Below are positions 1 through 8,392 of a stretch of 58,767 nt of DNA, in pieces. The notes under the pieces were generated by a model. The model did no database searches, was not told the DNA's origin, and saw only the letters and a list, made by a program, of their open reading frames with translations. The DNA comes from Neobacillus dielmonensis (GTDB lineage Bacteria > Bacillota > Bacilli > Bacillales > Cytobacillaceae), in contig NZ_HG942027.1 in NCBI RefSeq assembly GCF_000612665.1, positions 1 through 58,767 of the forward strand. The letters run 5' to 3'. How positions within the stretch are numbered: position 1 is the stretch's first letter; each line of letters starts with the position of its first letter. Position numbers and translations under genes: made by a program.

Positions 1-160
1 GTTAATAAGCCAACTAAACGACAAAACCGAAGAGGACATAAGAGAAACTGTCGTTAATAAGCCAACTAAACGACAAAACCGAAGAGGACATAGGAGAAAC
101 TGTCGTTAATAAGCTGTCTTAACGGCAAAACCATGGATGAAACAGGAAACTGTCGTTAAT
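1..160. repeat. 52-bp direct tandem repeat, about three units
   Basis: Three head-to-tail units start at about 1, 53 and 105, each beginning GTTAATAAG and ending GAAACTGTC; a fourth begins GTTAAT at 155. Units 1 and 2 differ by one base; unit 3 is diverged and about 50 bp. Each unit holds sub-motifs TCGTTAATAAG and ACGACAAAACC, which resemble the cores of the 21-bp arrays elsewhere in this window. The array may extend upstream of the window. Function unknown. Confidence 0.85.
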
Positions 161-192
161 CTTTAAAACGGGACGTTGAAGAAACCCTCAAG

Positions 193-218
193 GCAGCTTG
201 CAGCTTGCAGCTTGCAGC
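193..218. repeat. 7-bp microsatellite-like repeat (GCAGCTT)
   Basis: The heptamer GCAGCTT is repeated about 3.7 times just upstream of the ribosome binding site of the first gene. It is a possible slippage site. It lies outside the reading frame if the ATG at 259 is the start. Confidence 0.7.
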
Positions 219-258
219 AAATATTAGTTTAAAAATTGATTCCCATGGAGGATATAAA

Positions 259-1101
259 ATGAGAGCGAATATTGGAATTAGAGCCCATGATGTGCCGAAT
301 CTTCCTATAGAAACATTAACGAAAGAAATCGCTGCCAAAGGTCTTACGGGTGTACAGTTGGCACTGGCCAAATCGTTTCCTGATATTAACACAGGACTGG
401 GAAGTTTAAGTCCCGGTCTGGCGAGGCATATCGGAGATGCCTTCAGTAACGAAAACCTGCAAATTGCGGTGCTAGGCTGCTACATTAATATGATCCACCC
501 AGATGTTGCGGAAAGAAGAAAAGTGCTGGACCGATTTAAAGAGCATATTCGCTATGCCCGGGATTTTGGCTGCAGCATTGTCGGAACCGAAACCGGAAAT
601 ATCCATGCAGAAATCCATTATACGGAAGATAATTTTACCGAACAGCCATATCAATTAGTGGTAGAAAGTGTCCAGGAACTTGTCAGCGAAGCGGAAAAAT
701 TCGGTGTAATTGTCGGGATCGAAGGCGGCATCAATCATCCGATTCATACACCGCAGCGGATGAGGCGTTTGCTCGACGATATCCCGTCCAACAATCTGCA
801 AGTCATTTTTGATCCGGCCAATTTTTTATCCATGGACAATTACCAACATCAGGAGCAAGTCTTCGAAGAAGCGTTTGAGCTGTTTGGTGATCGAATTGCA
901 ATCCTGCATGCCAAAGATATTGTAATCGAGGATAACTGGATAAAAATGGTCCCTGTCGGCAAAGGGCTCTTAAACTATGATGCGGTCTTTAAATATATTA
1001 AATATCAAAAGCCCTATATCAATATTTTATTAGAGGACACAAGGGAACCTTATATTAACGGCAGCATTGCTTATTTACAAGAAAAATTTGAGAAAGCATA
1101 A
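259..1101 (+). CDS. Sugar phosphate isomerase/epimerase-like TIM-barrel protein
   Basis: The 280-residue protein looks like a member of the xylose isomerase-like TIM-barrel family (PF01261). Seen: an E-G-G segment near the middle, FDPANF and HAKD in the C-terminal half, and a late E (LLEDTREP), in the order of the metal-binding residues of this fold. The start is the ATG at 259, behind GGAGG at 247; the frame is open further upstream (from 205) but has no ribosome binding site there. A hairpin follows the gene, so it may be the last gene of an upstream operon cut by the window edge. The substrate cannot be read from sequence. Lying beside galacturonate genes, it may isomerise a pectin-derived keto sugar or sugar acid, which is inference. 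Confidence 0.8.
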   Translation: MRANIGIRAHDVPNLPIETLTKEIAAKGLTGVQLALAKSFPDINTGLGSLSPGLARHIGDAFSNENLQIAVLGCYINMIHPDVAERRKVLDRFKEHIRYARDFGCSIVGTETGNIHAEIHYTEDNFTEQPYQLVVESVQELVSEAEKFGVIVGIEGGINHPIHTPQRMRRLLDDIPSNNLQVIFDPANFLSMDNYQHQEQVFEEAFELFGDRIAILHAKDIVIEDNWIKMVPVGKGLLNYDAVFKYIKYQKPYINILLEDTREPYINGSIAYLQEKFEKA

Positions 1102-1116
1102 GCGTAGAGTCATAGG

Positions 1117-1158
1117 GTTTGCAGCCTCAGGCTAGATTATAAGCTTGGGGCTGTAAAC
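1117..1158 (+). terminator. Imperfect hairpin after the first gene
   Basis: GTTTGCAGCC (1117-1126) pairs with GGCTGTAAAC (1149-1158), with further partial pairing inside. The T-tract behind it is weak (GCTTTAAATTTA), so termination is plausible but not certain. The right arm overlaps the cre-like site. Confidence 0.45.
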
Positions 1159-1165
1159 GCTTTAA
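1152..1165 (+). promoter_or_regulatory. Candidate cre (CcpA) site upstream of uxaC
   Basis: TGTAAACGCTTTAA fits the catabolite-responsive consensus TGWAANCGNTNWCA with one mismatch. It lies upstream of the putative uxaC promoter. Carbon catabolite control of hexuronate genes is known in B. subtilis; its use here is inferred. The site overlaps the right arm of the preceding hairpin. Confidence 0.5.
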
Positions 1166-1183
1166 ATTTATTTCAAATACGTA

Positions 1184-1212
1184 TTGCGATTTTTAATCGG
1201 CCAATGTAAAAT
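1184..1212 (+). promoter_or_regulatory. Putative sigma-A promoter of uxaC
   Basis: TTGCGA (1184-1189), a 17-bp spacer and TAAAAT (1207-1212) give a good vegetative promoter. The predicted transcription start, near 1219, lies just before the first operator-like palindrome, a suitable position for repression. Confidence 0.55.
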
Positions 1213-1228
1213 AAAGAAGAAAAGTTAA

Positions 1229-1275
1229 TGTTAACGTTAACAAAACTTTTTTAAAAATAATTGTTAACGTGAACA
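1229..1275. promoter_or_regulatory. Two LacI-type operators (candidate ExuR sites)
   Basis: A perfect 14-bp palindrome, TGTTAACGTTAACA (1229-1242), is followed by the near copy TGTTAACGTGAACA (1262-1275). Their centres are 33 bp apart, about three helical turns, so two repressor dimers could bind the same DNA face. The even symmetry with central CG is typical of LacI-family operators. A LacI-family gene lies in the same operon and a third copy precedes uxaB. Confidence 0.75.
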
Positions 1276-1320
1276 TTTTGTGAAAATAGTATTCCAATTT
1301 ATTGAAAGCTGGTGCTTGAA

Positions 1321-2745
1321 ATGAAGAAATTCATGGATGAGAACTTTCTTTTAGACAATGAAACTGCCATCCGCTTATACCACGACTACGCGAAAGATAT
1401 GCCAATCATCGATTACCATTGCCATTTAAGTCCAAAGGAAATCTACGAAAACAAAACTTTTAAAAACATTACCGAGATTTGGTTATATGGTGACCATTAT
1501 AAATGGCGGGCAATGCGTGCGAATGGTATTGAAGAAGAATATATTACCGGTAATGCAAGCGATTATGACAAGTTCCTTGCTTGGGCAAGAACCGTTCCAA
1601 TGACAATCGGAAATCCTTTATATAACTGGACACATTTAGAACTGCAACGCTTCTTCGGTATTGAAGATATTTTAAACGAAAAAAGCGCCCCGCAAATTTG
1701 GGAAAAAGTAAATGCTCTGCTTAACAGCAATGGTTTTGGAGCAAGAGATCTAATCAAAAAGTCCAAGGTTGAAGTCGTTTGTACAACCGACGATCCAGTT
1801 GACAGCTTGGAATACCACTTAAAGTTAAAACAAGACGCTGATTTCGACGTATTGGTACTGCCAAGCTTCCGTCCGGATAAAGGCTTGGAAATTAACCGCG
1901 ATGGTTACCAAGAATGGGTGCAAAAGCTCCAAGAAGCAGCTGGCATCGAAATTACTTCTTATGACCAATTCTTGAAGGCAATTGAACAGCGTATCCGCTT
2001 CTTCCATTCAGTAGGCGGCCGGGTTTCTGACCATGCAATCGATACAATGCTGTTTGCTGAAACAACAAAAGAAGAAGCTGCAGCGATCTTCGCAGAAGCT
2101 CTTAAAGGGAATAAAGTTTCACTCGAAGATGAGAAGAAATACAAAACTTTCACTATGAAATTTTTGGGAAGCTTGTACTCCGAACTAGGTTGGGCCATGC
2201 AGTTCCATATTAATGCACTGCGCAATAATAACACCAGAAGATTTAATCAGCTTGGACCAGATACCGGATACGATTCTATCAACGATGACCAAATCGCCAA
2301 ACCGCTTGTTCGTTTATTGGATGCAATTGAGCAGGAAAGCGGCCTGCCAAGAACGATTATTTATTCATTAAATCCAAGCGACAACACCGTGATTGCAGCG
2401 ATTATCGGTTCGTTCCAAGGCGGCGGCATCCCAGGGAAAATCCAATTTGGTACTGCTTGGTGGTTCAACGATAACAAAACGGGTATGCTCGAACAAATGC
2501 AAGCTCTCTCCAACTTAGGTTTATTCACCCGGTTTATCGGCATGCTGACTGATTCAAGAAGTTTCTTATCTTATACAAGACATGAATACTTCAGAAGACT
2601 GGTCTGCTCCTTAATCGGCGAATGGGTTGAAAACGGGGAAGTGCCATATGATCTTGAGTTCTTAGGTGAAGTCGTACAGGGCATTTCTTACAATAATGCG
2701 AAGCAATACTTTCAGTTTCAAGAAAAAGAATCAGCAGTGAAGTAA
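1321..2745 (+). CDS. uxaC: Glucuronate/galacturonate isomerase
   Basis: UxaC isomerises D-galacturonate to D-tagaturonate (and D-glucuronate to D-fructuronate), the first cytoplasmic step of hexuronate catabolism. The 474-residue protein shows the amidohydrolase-like metal site HCHL (H33, H35) after MPIIDY, and strong resemblance to B. subtilis UxaC throughout, ending near YFQFQE. The ATG at 1321 fits the family N-terminus (MKKFMDENFLL); the frame is also open from a GTG at 1312. The ribosome binding site is weak, and the gene sits behind two operator-like palindromes and a candidate promoter. It opens the unit uxaC-exuR-uxaB-uxaA. Compared with the larger B. subtilis exu operon, no transporter (exuT) or mannonate branch is present here. 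Confidence 0.96.
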   Translation: MKKFMDENFLLDNETAIRLYHDYAKDMPIIDYHCHLSPKEIYENKTFKNITEIWLYGDHYKWRAMRANGIEEEYITGNASDYDKFLAWARTVPMTIGNPLYNWTHLELQRFFGIEDILNEKSAPQIWEKVNALLNSNGFGARDLIKKSKVEVVCTTDDPVDSLEYHLKLKQDADFDVLVLPSFRPDKGLEINRDGYQEWVQKLQEAAGIEITSYDQFLKAIEQRIRFFHSVGGRVSDHAIDTMLFAETTKEEAAAIFAEALKGNKVSLEDEKKYKTFTMKFLGSLYSELGWAMQFHINALRNNNTRRFNQLGPDTGYDSINDDQIAKPLVRLLDAIEQESGLPRTIIYSLNPSDNTVIAAIIGSFQGGGIPGKIQFGTAWWFNDNKTGMLEQMQALSNLGLFTRFIGMLTDSRSFLSYTRHEYFRRLVCSLIGEWVENGEVPYDLEFLGEVVQGISYNNAKQYFQFQEKESAVK

Positions 2746-2827
2746 AATAATAGGCTGAGCGGCTATCAAATGTAGACCTTCCTGATATGATAAAATGTAG
2801 GACAGCTAATGTGCAAAGGGTGAAAAC

Positions 2828-3832
2828 ATGGTTACTATTAAAGACATAGCCAAAATCGCAAATGTTTCCCATACAACGGTGTCACGGGCGCTGAATGACA
2901 GCCCGCTTATCAAACCAGGGACCAAGAAAAAGATACTTGAGATAGCCACTCAGCTGAACTATACACCAAACTATAATGCCAAAAGTCTTGTCATGCAGAG
3001 ATCTTATACGATTGGACTGTTTTTGACGAGCATTACTCAGGGTACTTCATCGAGCTTTTTTGTAGAGACGGTAAAAGGTGTTAATCAAATCATTAACCAG
3101 AATTATAACTTGTTTGTAAGAGGAATAGACGATATACACGACTACTCCATGATTCACAACAAACGGTTTGATGGCATTATTTTAATGAGCCAGAGCGAAG
3201 TGGATGATGATTTTATTGCCTACCTTAAAGAAAAGGACATTCCATGTGTGGTATTGAACCGAGATATTGCTGACCCGTCAATCATCAATATTCTGTCGAA
3301 CGACCGGGAAGGTTCTACACAGGTGGTTAAGCACCTGCTGCAAAACGGTCATCGTGACATCGGCTTAATCGAAGGGATTAAAGGCTTCAAATCCACCATG
3401 GAGCGGAGAGAAGGATATTTGAAAGCCCTCATCGATTATAACGTTCCAATCAAAAACGAATATATCATTCAGGGAAATTATGATATGGAAAGCGGGTATA
3501 ACGCGATGGAAAAATTATTGGCACTGGACAATCCGCCGACAGCCGTTTTTTGTTCCAACGATGATATGGCCATCGGTGCCATCAATGCTGCGTTTGCTCA
3601 TGGCGTAAGAGTCCCGGAGGATATCTCCATTGTCGGGTTTGACGATATTGAATTCGCCCGCTATACCAATCCGTCTTTGACTACTGTAAAACGTCCGATT
3701 GAAAAAATAAGTGCCCTCGGCGCTAAGAAGATCTTAGAAATGATGAATACCGAAGATGATCATGCTGGTGAAAAAATCTTTGTGGAAACGGAACTTGTCA
3801 TTCGGCAATCCGTAACACCAGTTGAACGGTGA
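2828..3832 (+). CDS. exuR: LacI-family hexuronate regulator
   Basis: The 334-residue protein has an N-terminal LacI helix-turn-helix (about residues 2-50, with IANVSHTTVSRALN) and a periplasmic-binding-protein-like effector domain (about 60-330, with CSNDDMAIGA and IVGFDDIEFARY). Its sequence closely resembles B. subtilis ExuR, the negative regulator of hexuronate genes. AGGGTG precedes the ATG. It lies between uxaC and uxaB, and TGTTAACG-type palindromes stand before both neighbours, so it probably represses this unit until galacturonate or a derivative binds. The effector is inferred from the pathway. Confidence 0.92.
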   Translation: MVTIKDIAKIANVSHTTVSRALNDSPLIKPGTKKKILEIATQLNYTPNYNAKSLVMQRSYTIGLFLTSITQGTSSSFFVETVKGVNQIINQNYNLFVRGIDDIHDYSMIHNKRFDGIILMSQSEVDDDFIAYLKEKDIPCVVLNRDIADPSIINILSNDREGSTQVVKHLLQNGHRDIGLIEGIKGFKSTMERREGYLKALIDYNVPIKNEYIIQGNYDMESGYNAMEKLLALDNPPTAVFCSNDDMAIGAINAAFAHGVRVPEDISIVGFDDIEFARYTNPSLTTVKRPIEKISALGAKKILEMMNTEDDHAGEKIFVETELVIRQSVTPVER

Positions 3833-3866
3833 AACCTGCTAACCAACTGGCAGGTAGACATGAATT

Positions 3867-3880
3867 TGTTAACGTGTGCA
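3867..3880. promoter_or_regulatory. Third ExuR-like operator, before uxaB
   Basis: TGTTAACGTGTGCA repeats the left half and centre of the two operators before uxaC, with a degenerate right half. A TATAAA at 3892-3897 could be the -10 of an internal promoter. This suggests uxaBA has its own ExuR-controlled start in addition to readthrough. Confidence 0.5.
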
Positions 3881-3916
3881 TGCATAGATTGTATAAAACA
3901 TTAGGGGGATTTACCA

Positions 3917-5386
3917 ATGGAAAAGCTAACAAGAAATTTAGTAAAAGATGCTCCCACATATCCTGAAAGAGTGCTTCAATTTGGAGAAGGAAATTTCTTA
4001 CGGGCGTTTGTTGACTGGCAGATTGATGTATTGAACAAAGAAGCAGATTTTAACGGCAGTGTGGTCATTGTGCAGCCACTAGGACAAGGGATGACAGAAA
4101 AACTGAATGAACAAGACGGACTTTATACACTTTTCTTGCAAGGCATGAAAGAAGGAAAAGCGGTTCGTGAGCATACAATCATTTCCAGTGTCAGCAGAGG
4201 TTTAAATCTTTATAAAGAGTACGACCAATACTTGGAGCTAGCCGCCAATCCAGATTTGCGGTTTATTTTTTCCAATACAACTGAAGCTGGAATTGCATTC
4301 GCTGAAAATGACCGCTTAGAGGATCGTCCGCAAAGCAGCTACCCAGGTAAATTGACTGCGTTCTTATATCAGCGTTATCAAGTGTTCAACGGTGATAAAG
4401 AAAAAGGTTTTATTATCATTCCATGTGAGTTAATTGACCGCAACGGTGAAAAATTAAAGCAAATCGTCTTGCAATACGCAACGCTTTGGAACCTTGGTGA
4501 AGGATTTGTTCAGTGGCTAGAAGAGGCAAACACGTTCTGCTGCAGCCTAGTAGACCGGATTGTCCCTGGATTCCCTCGTGATACGATTGAAGAGATTACC
4601 GAAGAAATTGGGTACAAAGATGACATGGTTGTTGTTGGTGAGCAGTTCCATTTATGGGTGATTGAGGGTCCGCAATGGATTCGCGAAGAATTCCCAGCAC
4701 ATAAAGCAGGGCTGAATACCTTGTTTGTTGACGACATGACTCCTTACCGTACGAGAAAAGTTCGGATTCTTAACGGAGCCCACACCGCTATGACACCAGT
4801 ATCTTACTTATACGGCTTGGATACAGTGGCTGATGCAGTGGACCATGAAGTGGTTGGCCAATATATCAAAGAATTAATTTATGAAGAGATTATTCCTACC
4901 TTGGATCTGCCAATTGATGAATTAAACTCATTTGCTGATGCCGTGCTTGAAAGATTTAGAAATCCATTTATTCAGCACTTTTTAATGAGTATTGCTTTAA
5001 ATTCAATGTCTAAATTTACAACTAGAGACCTGCCATCTTTACTGGAATATATCAACCGCAAACAAGAATTGCCTAGAAAACTCGTATTCTCCTTAGCTGC
5101 ACTGATTGCATTCTATAAAGGCAAACGTGGGGAAGAAGAAATCAAGCTTGCTGATGACAAGGATATTCTAGAATTATTCGCTGAACAATGGAGCGGGTAC
5201 GACGGAACAATCGAAAGCACAGAAGCTATTGTCAAAAATGTGTTAGGTTACGAGAAAAACTGGGAAATGGATTTAAATCAAGTGCCTGGATTAACAGCGG
5301 CTGTGACCAAGGATTTGTTTGACATTCAAACAAAGGGAATGCAACAGGCTGCTCAGGCTGTATTGGGACAAAAAACAGCAAACTAA
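3917..5386 (+). CDS. uxaB: Tagaturonate reductase (altronate oxidoreductase)
   Basis: UxaB reduces D-tagaturonate to D-altronate with NADH, the second step of galacturonate breakdown. The 489-residue protein belongs to the mannitol dehydrogenase-type family. The N-terminal nucleotide-binding start [15 protein letters not shown] is at about residues 21-35, and the conserved catalytic region with [12 protein letters not shown] is near residues 280-292. Length is close to B. subtilis UxaB. A strong AGGGGG precedes the ATG. The uxaA start follows after only about 14 bp, so the two are cotranscribed. An operator-like half palindrome lies upstream. Confidence 0.95.
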   Translation: MEKLTRNLVKDAPTYPERVLQFGEGNFLRAFVDWQIDVLNKEADFNGSVVIVQPLGQGMTEKLNEQDGLYTLFLQGMKEGKAVREHTIISSVSRGLNLYKEYDQYLELAANPDLRFIFSNTTEAGIAFAENDRLEDRPQSSYPGKLTAFLYQRYQVFNGDKEKGFIIIPCELIDRNGEKLKQIVLQYATLWNLGEGFVQWLEEANTFCCSLVDRIVPGFPRDTIEEITEEIGYKDDMVVVGEQFHLWVIEGPQWIREEFPAHKAGLNTLFVDDMTPYRTRKVRILNGAHTAMTPVSYLYGLDTVADAVDHEVVGQYIKELIYEEIIPTLDLPIDELNSFADAVLERFRNPFIQHFLMSIALNSMSKFTTRDLPSLLEYINRKQELPRKLVFSLAALIAFYKGKRGEEEIKLADDKDILELFAEQWSGYDGTIESTEAIVKNVLGYEKNWEMDLNQVPGLTAAVTKDLFDIQTKGMQQAAQAVLGQKTAN

Positions 5387-5400
5387 TAGGGGGGATTTTG

Positions 5401-6888
5401 ATGTTGGATTTTACACAAATTAACGAGATTGATAATGTGGTTGTCGCGTTAAGAGATTTACCGGCTGGCCATGTTATTACTGTAAAAGGGGAAACCATTG
5501 AACTGAAGCAGGAGGTAAGCAGAGGCCATAAGATTGCGATTCAACCGATTGCCGTAAATGAGTATGTCATTAAGTACGGTTATCCAATCGGGCATGCGAT
5601 TGCAGACATCTCTGTTGGGGAACATGTTCATACCCATAACACGAAAACAAACTTGGATGGAATAAAAGATTACCAGTACAATCAAAAGCTTAATAGCAAC
5701 CCGTACCAAAAAGAAAACCTAACCTTCCAAGGCTTCCGCAGAAAGAATGGAGAAGTGGGGATCCGTAATGAGCTATGGATTGTACCGACAGTAGGCTGCG
5801 TAAATGGTATGGCAGAGCGAATGATCAAGCTTTTTGAAAAAGAAGTCGGTGATATTAGCCCGTTCGATAATGTCATGGTAGTGAAGCATAATCTCGGCTG
5901 CTCCCAATTAGGGGACGACCACGAAAATACGAGGAAAGTTTTACGGGATGCTGTGCTTCATCCAAATGCAGGCGGCGTGTTAGTACTAGGCCTTGGCTGT
6001 GAAAATAACAATTTGTATGAATTCCAGGAAAGCCTTGGCGAATATGACCAAGACCGCGTAAAGTTCTTGGTTTCCCAAGAAGTAAGCAATGAAATTGAAG
6101 CTGGCGTAGAGCTGCTTAAAGAAATCTATGAAGCTGCGAAAAATGATAAGCGTGAAACAGTACCATTGTCTGAATTAAAGGTTGGCTTGAAATGCGGCGG
6201 TTCCGACGGGTTTTCTGGGATCACTGCCAACCCACTTTTGGGTAGATTCTCAGATTTCCTTGTTGCACAGGGAGGAACGACTGTATTGACAGAGGTTCCG
6301 GAAATGTTCGGTGCGGAAACCATTCTAATGGAGCGGGCAGCAGATGAGGAAGTATTTGAGAAGACTGTTCATTTAATTAATGATTTCAAAGAGTACTTCC
6401 TAGAAAACAAGCAGCCTGTTTATGAGAATCCGTCTCCAGGAAACAAGGCCGGCGGGATTACGACATTAGAAGATAAATCGCTTGGCTGTACACAAAAAGC
6501 AGGTACTTCTACCGTAATTGATGTCGTTAAATATGGTGATCGTTTAGAGAAAAAAGGTTTAAATCTGTTGAGTGCGCCAGGAAATGACTTAATTGCTTCT
6601 TCGGCTTTGGCTGCTGCTGGCTGTCAATTGGTTCTATTTACGACAGGACGCGGAACTCCGTTTGGTTCGTTTGTGCCAACAATGAAGATTTCCACCAATA
6701 CACCGTTGTATGAAAACAAGCCGCATTGGATCGATTTTAATGCTGGGGTATTACTGGAGCAAGAATCCGATGTTGTGCTAAAAGACTTTATTGATTACAT
6801 CATTAGCGTGGCGAGCGGTGAACAAGTTAATAACGAGAAAAATGATTTTAGAGAGATTGCTATTTTTAAAACAGGAGTTACTTTATAA
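5401..6888 (+). CDS. uxaA: Altronate dehydratase
   Basis: UxaA dehydrates D-altronate to 2-keto-3-deoxy-D-gluconate (KDG). The 495-residue protein has an N-terminal SAF-type domain (about 1-95, with VVALRDLPAGH) and the large dehydratase domain with LGCSQLGDDH, GLGCENNN, CGGSDGFSG and LGCTQKAG, whose cysteines fit the iron-dependent family. The ATG at 5401 follows AGGGGGG; a TTG lies directly before it. The gene ends the uxa unit and is followed by a strong terminator. KDG kinase and aldolase are not in this window, so the pathway must be completed elsewhere. Confidence 0.95.
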   Translation: MLDFTQINEIDNVVVALRDLPAGHVITVKGETIELKQEVSRGHKIAIQPIAVNEYVIKYGYPIGHAIADISVGEHVHTHNTKTNLDGIKDYQYNQKLNSNPYQKENLTFQGFRRKNGEVGIRNELWIVPTVGCVNGMAERMIKLFEKEVGDISPFDNVMVVKHNLGCSQLGDDHENTRKVLRDAVLHPNAGGVLVLGLGCENNNLYEFQESLGEYDQDRVKFLVSQEVSNEIEAGVELLKEIYEAAKNDKRETVPLSELKVGLKCGGSDGFSGITANPLLGRFSDFLVAQGGTTVLTEVPEMFGAETILMERAADEEVFEKTVHLINDFKEYFLENKQPVYENPSPGNKAGGITTLEDKSLGCTQKAGTSTVIDVVKYGDRLEKKGLNLLSAPGNDLIASSALAAAGCQLVLFTTGRGTPFGSFVPTMKISTNTPLYENKPHWIDFNAGVLLEQESDVVLKDFIDYIISVASGEQVNNEKNDFREIAIFKTGVTL

Positions 6889-6910
6889 AAAGCAGTGTGG
6901 AATAGTTGAT

Positions 6911-6941
6911 AAAACGATAGAACTTTGTTTCTATCGTTTTT
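6911..6941 (+). terminator. Terminator of the uxa operon
   Basis: AAAACGATAGAA pairs with TTCTATCGTTTT around a short loop and runs into a T-rich tail. It ends transcription 22 bp after the uxaA stop. Confidence 0.85.
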
Positions 6942-6980
6942 CAACATTTTTGGCAGGTACTGTTAATATTGTGAACTTTG

Positions 6981-7136
6981 CCGGTAAAATTGTGAACATC
7001 GCCGGTATATAGGAGAGAAGTGCCGGTAAACTCGCCGGAAGAACCGGTAAATGAGAAAAAACGCCGGTAAACCTAATAAAACTGCCGGTACGAAGAAAAA
7101 GTGTTTTACGAAAAGAACAAATCGCCGAGCGTAATC
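6981..7136. repeat. Degenerate 21-bp tandem array with CCGGTAAA core
   Basis: CCGGTA recurs at 6981, 7002, 7023, 7044, 7064 and 7085, spaced 21, 21, 21, 20 and 21 bp, with a degenerate step near 7105 and a further CCGAG at 7125. Only the first 6-8 bases of each unit are conserved; the rest is A-rich and diverged. The block fills most of the gap between the uxa terminator and the pectin methylesterase. No long frame crosses it on the plus strand, so selection, if any, is on DNA or RNA. Not CRISPR: there are no intact repeats or spacers of normal length. Confidence 0.8.
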
Positions 7137-7204
7137 TTTTATAAAGAACTGCAAGGGTAATATGGTTCCAGACTAAACAAAATCTATCAATGGAGATGTA
7201 AAAA

Positions 7205-8161
7205 ATGAGAATTTCTCATGATGTGGGCAAGAGCGTCTACTTGAGATTGACTGTAGCTCAAGACAGTAGGGGTAACTTTCACACCGTTCAGCAAGCAATC
7301 GATAGCATCCCTGAAAATAATACCACTCCAGTCGAAATTTTTATAAAAAACGGCGTATATAAGGAAAGGATTACGATTCCAAAGGATAAACCATTTATTA
7401 CGCTAATCGGAGAAAGTGTTGAGAGTACGATTCTAACATATGATAACCATGCCAAACTGCCAACCTCAGAAGGCGGCATCATCGGAACCGGCAAAAGTGC
7501 GAGTGTTTACCTGTATGCCAATGACTTTACAGCTAAAAACCTGACGATGGAAAATTCGTTTAATCCAAAACGACTGAGTGGGGAGACACAGGCTGTAGCT
7601 GTCTATGCCAGTGGTGAGCGGATGTCCTTTTATCATATCCGGTTTCTTGGGAATCAGGATACGCTTTACGTAGGGTCAGGAACTCAATATTTCAATCAAT
7701 GCTATATTGAAGGGGATATCGACTTTATTTTTGGCGGGGCACGAGCCGTTTTTGAGGAGTGTGAGATATTTTCCTTAGACCGCGGATCCGATATTGATAA
7801 TGGATACATCTCTGCTGCAAGTACACCTATCGATGAACCGTTTGGATTCCTGTTTATCAACAACCGATTTACCAGCTCAGCTCCGGCAGGAACCGTCTAT
7901 TTGGGCAGACCATGGCATCCAGGCGGCGATCCCAATGCCATTGCCAGCGTTGTCTTTAAAAATAACTATCTTGGTCCCCACATCCACCCAGAAGGCTGGA
8001 CAGATATGTCCGGATTCAGCGCCAAAGAGGCGAGATTCTATGAATATCAGAACGAAGGACCTGGAGCCAATCCTTCTCGGCCGCAGTTAACAGACGAGGA
8101 AGCTAAAGAATTTACTGTTGAACATGTATTAAAAGGCTGGATCCCCGAAGCCAATCGATAA
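7205..8161 (+). CDS. Pectin methylesterase without signal peptide
   Basis: A 318-residue CE8 pectinesterase (PF01095) that would remove methyl groups from galacturonate residues. Family motifs are visible: GNQDTLY with catalytic D152, GDIDFIFGGA with nucleophile D173, and YLGRPW with substrate-binding R235 and W237. The right-handed beta-helix domain fills nearly the whole chain. There is no signal peptide or lipobox, so it should act in the cytoplasm on imported oligogalacturonides. GGAGATG precedes the ATG. It appears to be a single-gene unit: the 21-bp array lies before it and a perfect palindrome after it. A second CE8 domain is at 19948. Confidence 0.94.
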   Translation: MRISHDVGKSVYLRLTVAQDSRGNFHTVQQAIDSIPENNTTPVEIFIKNGVYKERITIPKDKPFITLIGESVESTILTYDNHAKLPTSEGGIIGTGKSASVYLYANDFTAKNLTMENSFNPKRLSGETQAVAVYASGERMSFYHIRFLGNQDTLYVGSGTQYFNQCYIEGDIDFIFGGARAVFEECEIFSLDRGSDIDNGYISAASTPIDEPFGFLFINNRFTSSAPAGTVYLGRPWHPGGDPNAIASVVFKNNYLGPHIHPEGWTDMSGFSAKEARFYEYQNEGPGANPSRPQLTDEEAKEFTVEHVLKGWIPEANR

Positions 8162-8281
8162 ACCTACTTTTAAAAATATTTAAAAAGGCGAATTAGACAT
8201 TTGTTTTAGTAGGGCTCTTATAGTAATAAAAATCAGTTGCCCATTGAGAAAGGAATAGCAGCTGGTTTTTGAAGAAGCCGA

Positions 8282-8322
8282 CAGTGCCCGTTAAACTGAA
8301 AAAATCAGTTAAACGGGCACTG
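8282..8322. terminator. Perfect 18-bp inverted repeat between convergent genes
   Basis: Arms of 18 bp, beginning CAGTGCCCGTTAAACTGA, are separated by a five-A loop. It sits between the convergent pectin methylesterase and YdcZ genes, where a two-way terminator is expected, but neither side carries a T-tract. A weaker hairpin (ACCGTTT with AAACGGT, 8336-8366) follows. Confidence 0.5.
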
Positions 8323-8392
8323 AAGGGCAATCATGAACCGTTTAACTTAAATAACGAGCAAACGGTCAATGAGAGGGCCGTCAATTTTTCTA

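Noticed and set aside
205..258. Upstream extension of the first gene to 205
   Set aside because: It would start inside the 7-bp repeat with no ribosome binding site; GGAGG stands before the ATG at 259.
6981..7136. CRISPR-like array
   Set aside because: The conserved core is only 6-8 bp, the period is 21 bp, and no cas genes are present.
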